From contig CAZFQG010000054.1 of NCBI GenBank assembly GCA_964520785.1, positions 1-32,569 of the forward strand: DNA of 32,569 bases, in the 5' to 3' direction. The stretch comes from CAZFQG01 sp964520785. GTDB taxonomy: Bacteria > Planctomycetota > Planctomycetia > Pirellulales > Thermoguttaceae. The translations under genes were made by a program, and so were the position numbers. Within the stretch, counting starts at the first letter, position 1. Each line of letters opens with the position of its first letter. Of this stretch, positions 1 through 8,006 are shown one piece after another. The notes beneath the pieces are model-generated. The model made no database searches. It saw only the letters and a list, made by a program, of their open reading frames with translations, and was not told where the DNA came from.

Positions 1-929
1 GGTACGACGGCTCCTACGCGCCGGACAGCGTCGCCCCGCCGGCCGGGCAAAGCACGTGGAACTTCGTGAACACCGGAACGACCTCGGCCATCACTCCAAA
101 CTCGCCGGCCGCCGGCCAGGCGACGTGGATCGACGACGAGACCGGCGGTCGTCTTATGATCAACAACCCCATCACGGATACGACGTTCATCGAAAACCCC
201 ACCGAGACCGAATGGGCATACGAATTCACCATGGCCTACCATACTATGGATGCGGCGCCCCCCATCGCTTTCGGTCTCCGAGACGAAGGGGGCTCCGGCC
301 GCACCGTCATGTTCGGCCACACCCCGGCGGGAGATCTGTTCCTCGCCGGGCCCGAGGGTCTTCCACCGGCGTCGATCGAAGAGTACCTGTACGAGGCGTA
401 CGAGGACGGCAATCCGCTCAATGACGGTCAGATGCGCACGTATCGTGTCGAAAAGAACGTCAAACCCGGCGAAGGGGTCGACATCCTGTTCTACCTCGAC
501 GGGGCTCTTCTCGCCACGGTCGACTATTTCACGCTCGAACCGGACAACGAAAGCAAGTTCGCCCCCGAGGATCACGGTTTCGGCGTGTACGGATCGACAC
601 CCGGAACAGCGTTCTACACGATTGACGAGATCTGGTTCGGTCCGCTGGAAGCAAGCGGTGAATTGATCGGTGACCTCAACGGCGACGGCTTGGTCGGAAG
701 TGCCGACCTGGACATCGTTCGCGGAAACTGGGGACAATCGGTCGATCCCGGATGCCTTTCCTGCGGTGATCCTTCCGGCGATGGTTTGGTCGGAAGTGCC
801 GATTTGGACATCGTCCGCGCCAACTGGGGTGCCACCGCCGCGGCCGCCGTCCCGGAACCATCGAGTCTTGCCCTGGTTTTGGCCGGGCTCCTTTGTTTCT
901 TTCTCAGGTCTTGCCGGCAGTCCCGGTAG
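1..929 (+). CDS. PEP-CTERM protein with dockerin-like repeats (5' truncated)
   Basis: The reading frame is open from the first bases of the window (frame 3), so the start lies upstream; an internal GTG at 66 is not the real start because the residues before it (YDGSYAPDSVAPPAGQSTW) match a domain repeated in the gene at 2516. About 308 residues are visible. They hold one roughly 210-residue extracellular domain of unknown fold, then two dockerin-like calcium-loop repeats (GDLNGDGLVGSADLDIVRGN and a second copy ending DIVRANWG), then a PEP-CTERM sorting tail: VPEPSS, a hydrophobic stretch and a basic end. Family knowledge: PEP-CTERM tails are recognised by an exosortase and direct the protein to the cell surface. 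The missing upstream part may carry a further copy of the domain, as in the 2516 gene; that is inference. Ligand and function are unknown. Confidence 0.88.
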   Translation, partial: YDGSYAPDSVAPPAGQSTWNFVNTGTTSAITPNSPAAGQATWIDDETGGRLMINNPITDTTFIENPTETEWAYEFTMAYHTMDAAPPIAFGLRDEGGSGRTVMFGHTPAGDLFLAGPEGLPPASIEEYLYEAYEDGNPLNDGQMRTYRVEKNVKPGEGVDILFYLDGALLATVDYFTLEPDNESKFAPEDHGFGVYGSTPGTAFYTIDEIWFGPLEASGELIGDLNGDGLVGSADLDIVRGNWGQSVDPGCLSCGDPSGDGLVGSADLDIVRANWGATAAAAVPEPSSLALVLAGLLCFFLRSCRQSR

Positions 930-957
930 GACGACTCCAACCGTCACACCTCATGAT

Positions 958-995
958 GGGGGTGTCGTCTTGCCCGCGAGAAAAGAGACGCCCCC
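958..995 (+). terminator. stem-loop between PEP-CTERM and DUF1559 genes
   Basis: GGGGGTGTC (958-966) can pair with GACGCCCCC (987-995), nine pairs with one G-T wobble and a 20-nt loop. No T-run follows, and the 3' arm ends six bases before the ribosome binding site of the next gene. It could be a weak terminator, an mRNA-stabilising 3' end or a translation-modulating leader structure. The sequence does not decide between these. Confidence 0.3.
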
Positions 996-1013
996 GTTTG
1001 TGGGAGGAATATT

Positions 1014-2042
1014 ATGATGAATCGCTTCAGGAAGAACGGTTTTACCCTGGTCGAGCTTCTCGTCGTCATCGCGATCATCGGCATCTTGATCGCACTTCTG
1101 CTTCCGGCCGTCCAGGCAGCCCGCGAGGCGGCCCGGCGCATTCAGTGCTCCAACGGAATGCGCCAGATCGCGCTGGCGATGCACAACTACCTTTCATCTC
1201 ACGAGAAGTTGCCGCCGGGCCAGTTCCCGCACATGGGAATCATTTCGAACTCGGAGGTGGGGAAGCACTGTTGGTTTCAACCCCTTCTGCCGTTCGTGGA
1301 ACAGGATGCGGTTTACGACGCCTGGCGAGCGCAGATCGACACCCCCGCGAATCCGGCCTACAAGGGGATTTGGTGGACGCCGGGACGCTGGGAACCCGTC
1401 GCCGCCACGGCGTGCCCCTCCGACCCGGTGAGCCCCAAAATCGTCACCGCCGGATGGTCCGAGTCGCCGGGGGGGAAGCCCGAAAACTCGCAGGGATTCA
1501 GCGGGAACGTCGTTGGTTGCGCCGGAAGCAGCCGTTTCGCGTACGGCACGCGAGCCGACGGCGTCGCGGTGGCTTCGGACGGTTCCAACCTGGACGGTCT
1601 GTTCTACGCAAGGTCCGCCACGGCGATCCGCGACGTGACCGATGGAACGCAACACACGCTGATGCTCTCGGAGGTGATTCTCGTTCCCGACATCATGGGC
1701 GTCGGCCAGGTTTCCGGTGGCGGTGGGGCGATCGATCACCGGGGCCGTTATTGGAACCCCCATCAGGGAAACACGCTCTTCAGTACTTACTACCCGCCCA
1801 ACAGCTCCGTGCCGGACTTCATGACGTTTTGTCTGGTCAACGCGAACCCGATGGCCCCCTGCGCCAAGGATATGACCCGGATCAACCAATCCGCGCGAAG
1901 CTATCACCCGGGCGGCGTAAACGCGACAATGGCGGATGCGTCGGTCCATTTCCTGTCGAACACGATCGATCAGACGCTGTACAACGCCATGGGAAGCCGG
2001 AACGGCGGGGAGGTGCTCGATATCGGAGGGCTTAGCGAATGA
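1014..2042 (+). CDS. DUF1559 pseudopilin-like protein
   Basis: The protein (342 aa) opens with a type IV prepilin-like N-terminus: a short basic leader MMNRFRKNG, then FTLVELLVVIAIIGILIAL and a hydrophobic helix leading into LPAVQAAREAARR, the signature of the large planctomycete DUF1559 family. The rest is the DUF1559 domain. The family C-terminal motif H-x9-DG appears here as H-x9-DA (HPGGVNATMADA), so the glycine is missing. A strong ribosome binding site (GGGAGGA, 1002-1008) precedes tandem ATGs at 1014 and 1017. The stop codon overlaps the start of the lipoprotein gene at 2039 (ATGA), so the two are translationally coupled. Family members are presumed to be exported by a pseudopilin-type pathway. 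Their role is not known and I do not infer one. Confidence 0.95.
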   Translation: MMNRFRKNGFTLVELLVVIAIIGILIALLLPAVQAAREAARRIQCSNGMRQIALAMHNYLSSHEKLPPGQFPHMGIISNSEVGKHCWFQPLLPFVEQDAVYDAWRAQIDTPANPAYKGIWWTPGRWEPVAATACPSDPVSPKIVTAGWSESPGGKPENSQGFSGNVVGCAGSSRFAYGTRADGVAVASDGSNLDGLFYARSATAIRDVTDGTQHTLMLSEVILVPDIMGVGQVSGGGGAIDHRGRYWNPHQGNTLFSTYYPPNSSVPDFMTFCLVNANPMAPCAKDMTRINQSARSYHPGGVNATMADASVHFLSNTIDQTLYNAMGSRNGGEVLDIGGLSE

Positions 2043-2467
2043 ATCTCCGTTGCGCGACGTTTTCCGGCTCCGGCTTCTTGTTGGGTTGGCTTTCCGTCTT
2101 GGCGTTGCTGGCGTTTGGCTGCGGGCCGTCGGGCCCGAAGACCTGCGATGTTCGCGGCTCGGTGACCTTCGACGGCAAACCGATCAAGGACGGGAGCATT
2201 GTCTTCGTTCCGACGGACCCCAAGCTCGGCGCTGAAGGAGGCGGCATCAAGGAAGGCCGGTACCAGGCGCGGGCGAAGGAGGGAAGAAACAAAGTCCAAA
2301 TCACGGCTCTGGATATCGGACCGAACACGGTCTATGTGGAAGGCAACCCCATTGCGAGCAACTTCATCCCGGAGCGATACAACGAGCGAACCGAACTGGA
2401 AGTAGAGGTCGAATCGGACAACACCGAATTTGATTTTGATTTGGTCGGACAGGGCCACATTAGATAG
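2039..2467 (+). CDS. small lipoprotein with carboxypeptidase-regulatory-like fold
   Basis: The product is 142 aa: an N-terminal hydrophobic segment ending in an imperfect lipobox (LLAFGC, Cys 28), then a single small beta domain beginning DVRGSVTFDGKPIKDGSIVF. This pattern (V-x-G-x-V-x-F-x-G-x-P-I) is typical of the transthyretin/carboxypeptidase-regulatory-like lipoproteins common in planctomycetes and often encoded directly after DUF1559 genes. The ATG overlaps the DUF1559 stop by 4 bp, which implies one transcript and coupled translation. Only 48 bp separate it from the next gene and no terminator is visible, so the unit may continue into the PEP-CTERM gene. A structural or ligand-binding role at the membrane is inference. 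Confidence 0.85.
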   Translation: MNLRCATFSGSGFLLGWLSVLALLAFGCGPSGPKTCDVRGSVTFDGKPIKDGSIVFVPTDPKLGAEGGGIKEGRYQARAKEGRNKVQITALDIGPNTVYVEGNPIASNFIPERYNERTELEVEVESDNTEFDFDLVGQGHIR

Positions 2468-2515
2468 TGCATGCGGAATTGAACCTTTTGCCTTTTCATT
2501 CGAAGGAGGAACACC

Positions 2516-4024
2516 ATGCAGATGACAAGTCAATGGCGGGCAACCGTGAAGAGAATGAGTTTGATCGTGATGATCGCGATGGGGCTGTGCCTGACGGCTT
2601 TCGGATTAGCTCCAGCGGCCGTGATCGAGTGGAGCTACGACGGCTCTTACGCGCCGGACAGCCCGACGCCCCCGGCCGGCCAGAGCACCTGGATCGTGGT
2701 GACGACCGGCGGCCTGGCCATCCAGCCGAATACGCCCAATCCGGGTGAGGCTTTCTTCCTGGATGCTTCGGCGGGCGGGCGGATCCAAATGAGCAACCTG
2801 CTCGACTTCAGCGATCTGGGCTTTGTCCCCGATCCCGCGAAGGTCACTTGGGAATACACGGTTCGAGCGAGCGCCACCGCGCCGGGATACCCGCGGACGT
2901 TCTTCGGAGTCCGTGACGAGGGGATCCCGGGGAAGTTCGTCATGTTTTCGCATTCTTCGGCCGGCGATAATCTGTTCTATTGTGCCGGCGCCAGCGGTGC
3001 CGTTTTAGGAGACAACATCTATACCGGCGCCGACGACGGTGGAAGCTTGGGCGACGGCCTGATGCATGACTATCGGATGGTCAAATACGACGACGGCGGC
3101 ACTCTCATGCTCGATTTCTACCTGGACGATACGTTACTCGATACCCGTCCTTACGCCGATTTCTCCAACGCCACCGATACGAACAACGGCGTGGGCATAT
3201 TCACCTCGACTCCCGGCACGTCGGACTATATCGTCGACTCGATGACATTCACCGCCACGATCGGCGGACCCATCATCCCCTCGGAAGCCCGTCAGACAAC
3301 CGATATGTTCAGGTACGACGGCTCCTACGCGCCGGACAGCGTCGCCCCGCCGGCCGGGCAAAGCACCTGGGCCCTAGTGGCCACTGGCAGTCTCACGCCG
3401 GGGTCGATCCAGCCGAACACGCCCGCCGCGGGAGTGGCCACTCTGGCCGACGATGATGCATCGGGCCGTCTGGCGATGTCCCGCGCCGTGACCGATGCCG
3501 CGCTCATCGCGGCACCCCACGAAACCGAGTGGGAATACCGGTTCGAAATGGCGTTCACCTCGATGGACGCCGCGCCCCCCATCGTCTTCGGACTTCGCGA
3601 CGAAGGGGGTAAGGGACGTTCCATCATGTTCGCCCATAACCAGGATGGCGACCTATACTGGACCAATTCCGACGGAGTGTTGGCTGAACTGGTGTACGAG
3701 GCCGACACGGACGGCCCCAGCCTGCTCGACGGCCTCACCCACTCCTACCGGGTCGTCAAGAACGTCAAGCCGGGCGAGGGTGTCGACATCCGGTTCTATC
3801 TCGACGGCGATTTGCTCGACACGCGGGATTACTATCTGTTCGATCCGGACAATACCGACAAGTTTCCCGCCGCCTCGCACGGCTTCGGTATCTACGGATC
3901 GACACCCGGCAAGGCCTCGTTTGAGATTCACGATGTCTACTTCGGCGCGATTCCCGAGCCAACTTCCCTGGCGATGCTCCTCGGCGGTCTGCTTCTGGCG
4001 GGCCTGTTCCGGTGGCGCGGGTAA
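2516..4024 (+). CDS. PEP-CTERM protein with two tandem copies of an extracellular domain
   Basis: The product (502 aa) has a signal peptide (hydrophobic core near residues 15-35, ending LAPAAV). It then carries two homologous domains, about residues 41-250 and 267-480. Each opens with YDGSYAPDS and shares blocks such as FGLRDEGG or FGVRDEG, FYLDG or FYLDD, and GIYGSTPG or GIFTSTPG. A PEP-CTERM tail follows (IPEPTSLAM, hydrophobic stretch, FRWRG). The domain is the same as in the truncated gene at the window start; the second copy is closer to that one than to the first copy here. No dockerin repeats are present, unlike the upstream paralogue. The start is fixed by AAGGAGGA (2503-2509 region) seven bases before ATG. 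A LamG- or concanavalin-like fold is possible but is only a guess. Confidence 0.92.
   Translation: MQMTSQWRATVKRMSLIVMIAMGLCLTAFGLAPAAVIEWSYDGSYAPDSPTPPAGQSTWIVVTTGGLAIQPNTPNPGEAFFLDASAGGRIQMSNLLDFSDLGFVPDPAKVTWEYTVRASATAPGYPRTFFGVRDEGIPGKFVMFSHSSAGDNLFYCAGASGAVLGDNIYTGADDGGSLGDGLMHDYRMVKYDDGGTLMLDFYLDDTLLDTRPYADFSNATDTNNGVGIFTSTPGTSDYIVDSMTFTATIGGPIIPSEARQTTDMFRYDGSYAPDSVAPPAGQSTWALVATGSLTPGSIQPNTPAAGVATLADDDASGRLAMSRAVTDAALIAAPHETEWEYRFEMAFTSMDAAPPIVFGLRDEGGKGRSIMFAHNQDGDLYWTNSDGVLAELVYEADTDGPSLLDGLTHSYRVVKNVKPGEGVDIRFYLDGDLLDTRDYYLFDPDNTDKFPAASHGFGIYGSTPGKASFEIHDVYFGAIPEPTSLAMLLGGLLLAGLFRWRG
3312..3366 (+). repeat. 55-bp exact repeat of window positions 1-55
   Basis: Bases 3312-3366 are identical to bases 1-55. 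Both encode the opening of the shared extracellular domain (YDGSYAPDSVAPPAGQST). The copy at 2637-2690 in the same gene encodes a similar peptide but has several differences. Such identity including synonymous positions points to recent duplication or gene conversion between the two PEP-CTERM genes. Confidence 0.9.
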
Positions 4025-4120
4025 GAGATGTGACAATGGTGATTACGAGGACCGGCTGCTTTGTCGCGGCGGAGGGCCGGTTCTTGTTTTCGAGTAACGA
4101 GGCGGATGGATTGGGGAAGA

Positions 4121-4157
4121 ACCCGCGCGGGATCACCGCGAAGGGGTCCGCGCGGGT
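4121..4157. terminator. stem-loop between convergent genes
   Basis: ACCCGCGCGG (4121-4130) and CCGCGCGGGT (4148-4157) form a perfect 10-bp GC-rich stem with a 17-nt loop. It lies in the 222-bp gap between the PEP-CTERM gene (+, ending 4024) and the transglutaminase-like gene (-, ending 4247), where a bidirectional terminator is expected. No T-run is present on either side, so factor-independent function is uncertain. Confidence 0.4.
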
Positions 4158-4246
4158 CTGGAATTGCCTTTCCGAATACACAACAAAGAGTCGCTTCATA
4201 ATCTCCCTCCTCTCCTCGCTTGATATTCGGCCGCGGCCGTGCCAAC

Positions 4247-5197
4247 TCATTCGCTCAGCAGTTTCCTGACAAACCGGCATTGAGGTCGACCGCCGGCGCC
4301 CGTGAGATGCTCGGCAAGATACCGCTGGCGGTCGCGGCGATTCCAGGGCGGACGGAAATCATCACCCTTCTGGAGGATGGGCCGTGTTTCGGTAATGCCG
4401 CCGAATTCGCGGCTGCCGGCGGCCTGGCAGGGGAACCAGTGCCCCTTTCCCTCTTCGTCCTCCAAGTAGAATTCGGGATAGCAGTGTCCCGGGACCCAAA
4501 CCGTTCTGGCCGGAATGTCGTTCACCCTGCAGATGGCGATGAAGAGTGAGGTTAGCTCCTCGCAATCCCCCGTTTCGTCTTCAAGCGCGGCCAACGCACC
4601 CTTGATCGGGCCGTTCTTATACTCTACGTGGTCGCGTACCCAGTCGTAGATCGCTTCCACCTTTTCCCAGGCCGTCTCCCCTTGCTGGGCGAATTGTTTC
4701 GCGACCGCCCGAATCTTCGGGTGCCGCGTCTCAATCAATGGGCTCGGCCCCAAATAGGGGCGGATCGCCCGATCCATTCTCTTCGGATCCGGCAACACGA
4801 AGCGGCTCGGGGCTTCGGGAGGAAGCATCGTCCGCCGCTCGATTTCTTGGGTCACCAGGGCTCGCGCCGTCTGGGCGCCGGGAAGGCTTCCGATTCGCAC
4901 TACCATGAGCCGGACCGTATTGTTTACATTCTGGTAACTGACTTTCGCTTCCGGCGAAATATCCTCTTCGACGACCCGAACCGTTTGCTCGGGCCAATCG
5001 ACGGGGATCGGGATATACCCGATTAGTCCGCTACAAGGTCCGCCGATTGCCGTCACTTCCACGCCGACCTGCCATCGCTGGGTGCTCGATTCTCCTAACT
5101 CAACTCCGCCGGGGTCACCCTCTTTGAATTGGGCCTGCAGCGTGCCACGGCAGCATAGAAAAAAGAACAGGACGATAAGAGATGTGCGCGCGTTCAT
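4247..5197 (-). CDS. secreted transglutaminase-like domain protein
   Basis: From the ATG at 5197 the protein is 316 aa with a clear signal peptide (MNARTSLIVLFFFLCC to LQAQ). The frame stays open to 5419, but the upstream part has no export signal and is probably not translated. The C-terminal half is a transglutaminase-like (papain-fold) domain: YDWVRDHVEYK, then GDCEELTSLF with the nucleophile Cys 212, then GHCYPEFYL with His 238. The usual third residue, Asp in a W-x-P-x-D context, is replaced around WFPCQAAG (residues 254-260). Bacterial members of this superfamily are often proteases or amidases rather than crosslinkers. No ribosome binding site is obvious. It lies 311 bp downstream of a DUF1559 gene on the same strand; a functional link is not established. 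Confidence 0.85.
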   Translation of the reverse strand: MNARTSLIVLFFFLCCRGTLQAQFKEGDPGGVELGESSTQRWQVGVEVTAIGGPCSGLIGYIPIPVDWPEQTVRVVEEDISPEAKVSYQNVNNTVRLMVVRIGSLPGAQTARALVTQEIERRTMLPPEAPSRFVLPDPKRMDRAIRPYLGPSPLIETRHPKIRAVAKQFAQQGETAWEKVEAIYDWVRDHVEYKNGPIKGALAALEDETGDCEELTSLFIAICRVNDIPARTVWVPGHCYPEFYLEDEEGKGHWFPCQAAGSREFGGITETRPILQKGDDFRPPWNRRDRQRYLAEHLTGAGGRPQCRFVRKLLSE

Positions 5198-5508
5198 GGG
5201 AGGGGAAAGGCGTGGATGCGAATTCGGAAATCGGCGAAATCGATGGCTATCTTCCAGTTTACCCAACATCTTCCGCCCTCCCAAACGGAAACCCGGCCGG
5301 CGGAACGGAGTCGCGATGAAAAGTCCGGATGCGTTGAAAATGCCTGTAATACAACCCATTTTAGAACTAGACGACACCACTCCTCTGGCGTACTCCAGAG
5401 CGGTTTCGGGTCTGACCATTGGTTCAAGCGGCGAGCGAGAGAACCGCCGGGCGGCCGTTGCCGCCCCCCCTTGAGAATCGACTGGAAGTCCACCCCCCTA
5501 ATGGGATT
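5198..5508. other. intergenic region with two short hairpins
   Basis: No gene is supported here. Two short inverted repeats are visible: CTCTGG (5383-5388) with CCAGAG (5395-5400), and GGGCGGC (5449-5455) with GCCGCCC (5460-5466). The second lies 43 bp past the end of the minus-strand DUF1559 gene and could act as its terminator, although no T-run follows on that strand. No convincing promoter for the transglutaminase-like gene was seen. Confidence 0.35.
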
Positions 5509-6555
5509 CTATGGCAGGCGGTCGGGCTCGTCGCCAGCGATCGTCGCCAGGCGCGCCAGTAGCTCCGGATCGGTATCTTCCTGGACGAATCGAGTCGAAC
5601 CGTCGCAAAACAGGAAGTTCAGACCGCCGGGGTGGAATCCACCCCACCCGCGTTTGCAGGGTTTGTCGCGTCCCTTCCCTTCCTCGGCAAGACATGCATC
5701 GTAATCGCCCAAAAAAATCCGGGCCTGGGGCGTGACGGCCGAGAGGGAAAAATAGCCGAACGAGTACGCCCAGAACGTCCGCCATTGGAGACTCGTCGCG
5801 GTGGTCGACTCACCCACGAAAAGAGTATGCGACGTGCCGTCCCGAATCGCCTTCATCCGCTCCGCCTCGAACCCTTTTACCCCGACGGCGTGCAAAGGTC
5901 CTCGCCACGATTCGGGAAAGGAGGCAAACTCGGGGGAATCCAGAAAACGCAATCCGTCGCTGCGTCCGGAAACTCCCCGATATGAACCGGGCATGTAAGG
6001 GATGTTCATCTGGTGGGCGCCGGCGGGCCCCGCCCCGGGAACACGGAGCCGTCTTGGTTCTAGGTCGCTGGGGCACGAAAACACCGCCACGAAAGTTTCG
6101 CGAACCCGCCGATTCGGCGTCCCTTCGTTCAGAGCGGTGAAATCGTATCCTTCGAAGAGGTCTATCCCCTCGATGTATGGCAGAATCGCCAGCAGCCAGT
6201 TCGCCCCGTCTTCCGAGATGATCCCCGTTCCACTGCCCGGGCAAACTCCCGCTTCGGTAATCACGTTTCCCGCGGGAAAGGAATCATTCGTAGCATGGTA
6301 GTTCAAAAGGGCCAGTCCGATTTGTCTAAGGTGATTGGCACACTCGACGCGACGCGCCGCCGCCCGGGCGGCCTGCACCGCGGGGAGAAGTAGCGCCATC
6401 AATAGCCCGAGAACCGCGATGACCACGAGCAGCTCGACCAAGGTAAACCCAATCGAGCGATACCCCGGTTTCCCGGCGAGCGACTGGATTCGCCCGTCGC
6501 GAACCGGTCTCGAGTTCGACGGGGACTTTCCGATGGCGGGGCGAAATGGTTTCAC
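5509..6555 (-). CDS. DUF1559 pseudopilin-like protein, start uncertain
   Basis: The frame encodes a standard DUF1559 protein: GFTLVELLVVIAVLGLLMAL, then LLPAVQAARAAARRVECANH, and a C-terminal H-x9-DG motif (HPGGLNFLFCDG). The start is a problem. No ATG and no ribosome binding site lie near the pilin-like leader. The nearest candidates are GTG at 6555, taken here, and TTG at 6573; both give a leader of 40 or more residues where relatives in this window have 8-11 before GFTL. The frame continues open far upstream, but that part overlaps the dispersed repeat at 6559-6670 and then the PEP-CTERM gene on the same strand. The original 5' end may have been replaced by the repeat (inference), so the gene could be weakly expressed or decayed. 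Confidence 0.8.
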   Translation of the reverse strand: MKPFRPAIGKSPSNSRPVRDGRIQSLAGKPGYRSIGFTLVELLVVIAVLGLLMALLLPAVQAARAAARRVECANHLRQIGLALLNYHATNDSFPAGNVITEAGVCPGSGTGIISEDGANWLLAILPYIEGIDLFEGYDFTALNEGTPNRRVRETFVAVFSCPSDLEPRRLRVPGAGPAGAHQMNIPYMPGSYRGVSGRSDGLRFLDSPEFASFPESWRGPLHAVGVKGFEAERMKAIRDGTSHTLFVGESTTATSLQWRTFWAYSFGYFSLSAVTPQARIFLGDYDACLAEEGKGRDKPCKRGWGGFHPGGLNFLFCDGSTRFVQEDTDPELLARLATIAGDEPDRLP

Positions 6556-6558
6556 GGT

Positions 6559-6670
6559 CCAGTGCTTTGTCAAAGGTAGGAATCGGGGTTGACGTTTATG
6601 GGTTTCATCCGGGCGATTGCGGTACTTCGGCGTGCTGCCAACCCAAAATCTTAGTGTTGACAGAGCATTA
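6559..6670 (-). repeat. dispersed ~112-bp repeat, copy A
   Basis: Read on the minus strand, these bases align with 22011-22119 on the plus strand at about 84% identity by hand (15 mismatches and 3 gap positions in 112). Conserved blocks include CTAAGATTTTGGG, TGGCAGCACGCCG, CGCAATCGCC and AACGTCAACCCC. The copy starts exactly at the TAA stop of the PEP-CTERM gene (6670-6668) and runs to the 5' end of the following DUF1559 gene. No terminal inverted repeats or target duplications are visible. Confidence 0.85.
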
Positions 6671-7939
6671 GTGACGCGCCGGGCGTCGAAGGGCCAGTCC
6701 AGCGAGTATCCCCAGGACGAAGGGAACGAAACACGGCTCCGGAACGGCGGCCGGGTTGGGGCGTATCCCGAAGCCCCAGTTCGCGCGAACGAGGTCCAGA
6801 TCCGCGCTGCCGACGAGGCCGTCCCTCGAGACGTCCCCATCGGGTCCGCTCCCTCCCCAGTTCGCGCGGACGATGTCGAGATCGGCCGACCCGACGAACC
6901 CATCCGCGTTCGCGTCCGCGTCGAGAAGGAATTCATGCAATCCGAACGTCCACATTTGATATCCGTCCTTACCCGAGGAAGAATCCTGGTCAAACAGACC
7001 GACGAGATCAAATGTTCCGACCGGAACCGAGGACGTGTCCCAACAAGAACTAACGCCCAGGCGGACCGGGAAGGTTCTCCCTTCCCCATCGGAAACGGTG
7101 ATTCGGCCGTAGCGCCCCCAGCCGCTCGCGTCCAATACCTGCACATCCTCCAGTTGGACATACCGTGCCTGGTACAGCTCCCCACCACTTTGGCGGTTCG
7201 GATCGAAATACTCCAGGTTGGCGGTGTCCTTGACGTCGGACAAGGTCAGCGGAATCGGTTCCACCGCGACGTCCCGCGCCAGAAGGACGATATCGAAATC
7301 GTAAGCCGGATCGTTGTCGTGCTGCTCGTTGACGTTGAATTTCCCTCTATATGCCAGCCCGCCTCTTGCTCGCACCTCGATCAGGTCGCCCTTACGCAAT
7401 GGATCGTTAACCGGCTCGCCGGTCGCCTCGTCGAGTGGATAGTTCAAGCGGCTCATCTCATCGAGCCACTCGGAATCGGTGTAGGAATAACTGGCATCCG
7501 GAAAATGCCAAACATGGTTGCCGTAATTCTGGCCCACCCAAAGAAGCGCGCCGCCCGCGTCACCGAGCAACTCCCCGGGTGTTTGTACCGTATCCACCGC
7601 TTGGATCCCAATCTGCCACTGGCCACCCATATTCCAAATTGGACCATTCGGAGCGTAGGCGGGGGTGGAATCGAGCATTTCCTCCGGATTATTGACGACG
7701 ACACCGACGAGACGATAAGCCTGGGCGTCGTCGGGGGGAACGGTCGGAACCTGCCAGGTCGGCGACCCGTCTGCTCCCACCGCCTGCATCTCTTCGAACC
7801 TGGTGTAGGGGACGGCCGACCAATCAATTGCGACCACTGCGGACGTGACACAGCCGAAAAGGATGAAGAGGGTGAGAATGCATTGACACGCGACACCGTG
7901 TTTTCGAGAAAACAGGAAACACATCCAGCTCCGCATCAT
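6668..7939 (-). CDS. PEP-CTERM protein with dockerin-like repeats
   Basis: From the ATG at 7939 the protein is 423 aa. This start has AGGAAGG eight bases upstream and follows a good promoter; the frame is open to 8035. A signal peptide runs to about residue 37 (CILTLFILFGCVTSAVVA). The middle, about residues 38-330, is an extracellular region I do not recognise, with a beta-rich stretch (VQLEDVQVLDASGWGRYGRI) reminiscent of OB-fold or endonuclease-associated secreted modules; that resemblance is tentative. Two dockerin-like repeats follow (ADGFVGSADLDIVRANWG and RDGLVGSADLDLVRANWG), then a PEP-CTERM tail (VPEPCF, hydrophobic stretch, RRPARH). The dockerin repeats are almost the same as those of the gene at the window start. 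Surface display through an exosortase is inferred from the tail. Confidence 0.88.
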   Translation of the reverse strand: MMRSWMCFLFSRKHGVACQCILTLFILFGCVTSAVVAIDWSAVPYTRFEEMQAVGADGSPTWQVPTVPPDDAQAYRLVGVVVNNPEEMLDSTPAYAPNGPIWNMGGQWQIGIQAVDTVQTPGELLGDAGGALLWVGQNYGNHVWHFPDASYSYTDSEWLDEMSRLNYPLDEATGEPVNDPLRKGDLIEVRARGGLAYRGKFNVNEQHDNDPAYDFDIVLLARDVAVEPIPLTLSDVKDTANLEYFDPNRQSGGELYQARYVQLEDVQVLDASGWGRYGRITVSDGEGRTFPVRLGVSSCWDTSSVPVGTFDLVGLFDQDSSSGKDGYQMWTFGLHEFLLDADANADGFVGSADLDIVRANWGGSGPDGDVSRDGLVGSADLDLVRANWGFGIRPNPAAVPEPCFVPFVLGILAGLALRRPARH

Positions 7940-8006
7940 GGTGGCCTTCCTCTGTCGAACAAAAGGGGGTCGGCAAACTTTTTTCATTTTTCGCCCCGCA
8001 CCTCTT

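Noticed and set aside
4012..4280. Short frames in the gap after the 2516 gene
   Set aside because: No ribosome binding site or recognisable product; they overlap the strong stem-loop at 4121-4157 in a convergent gap.
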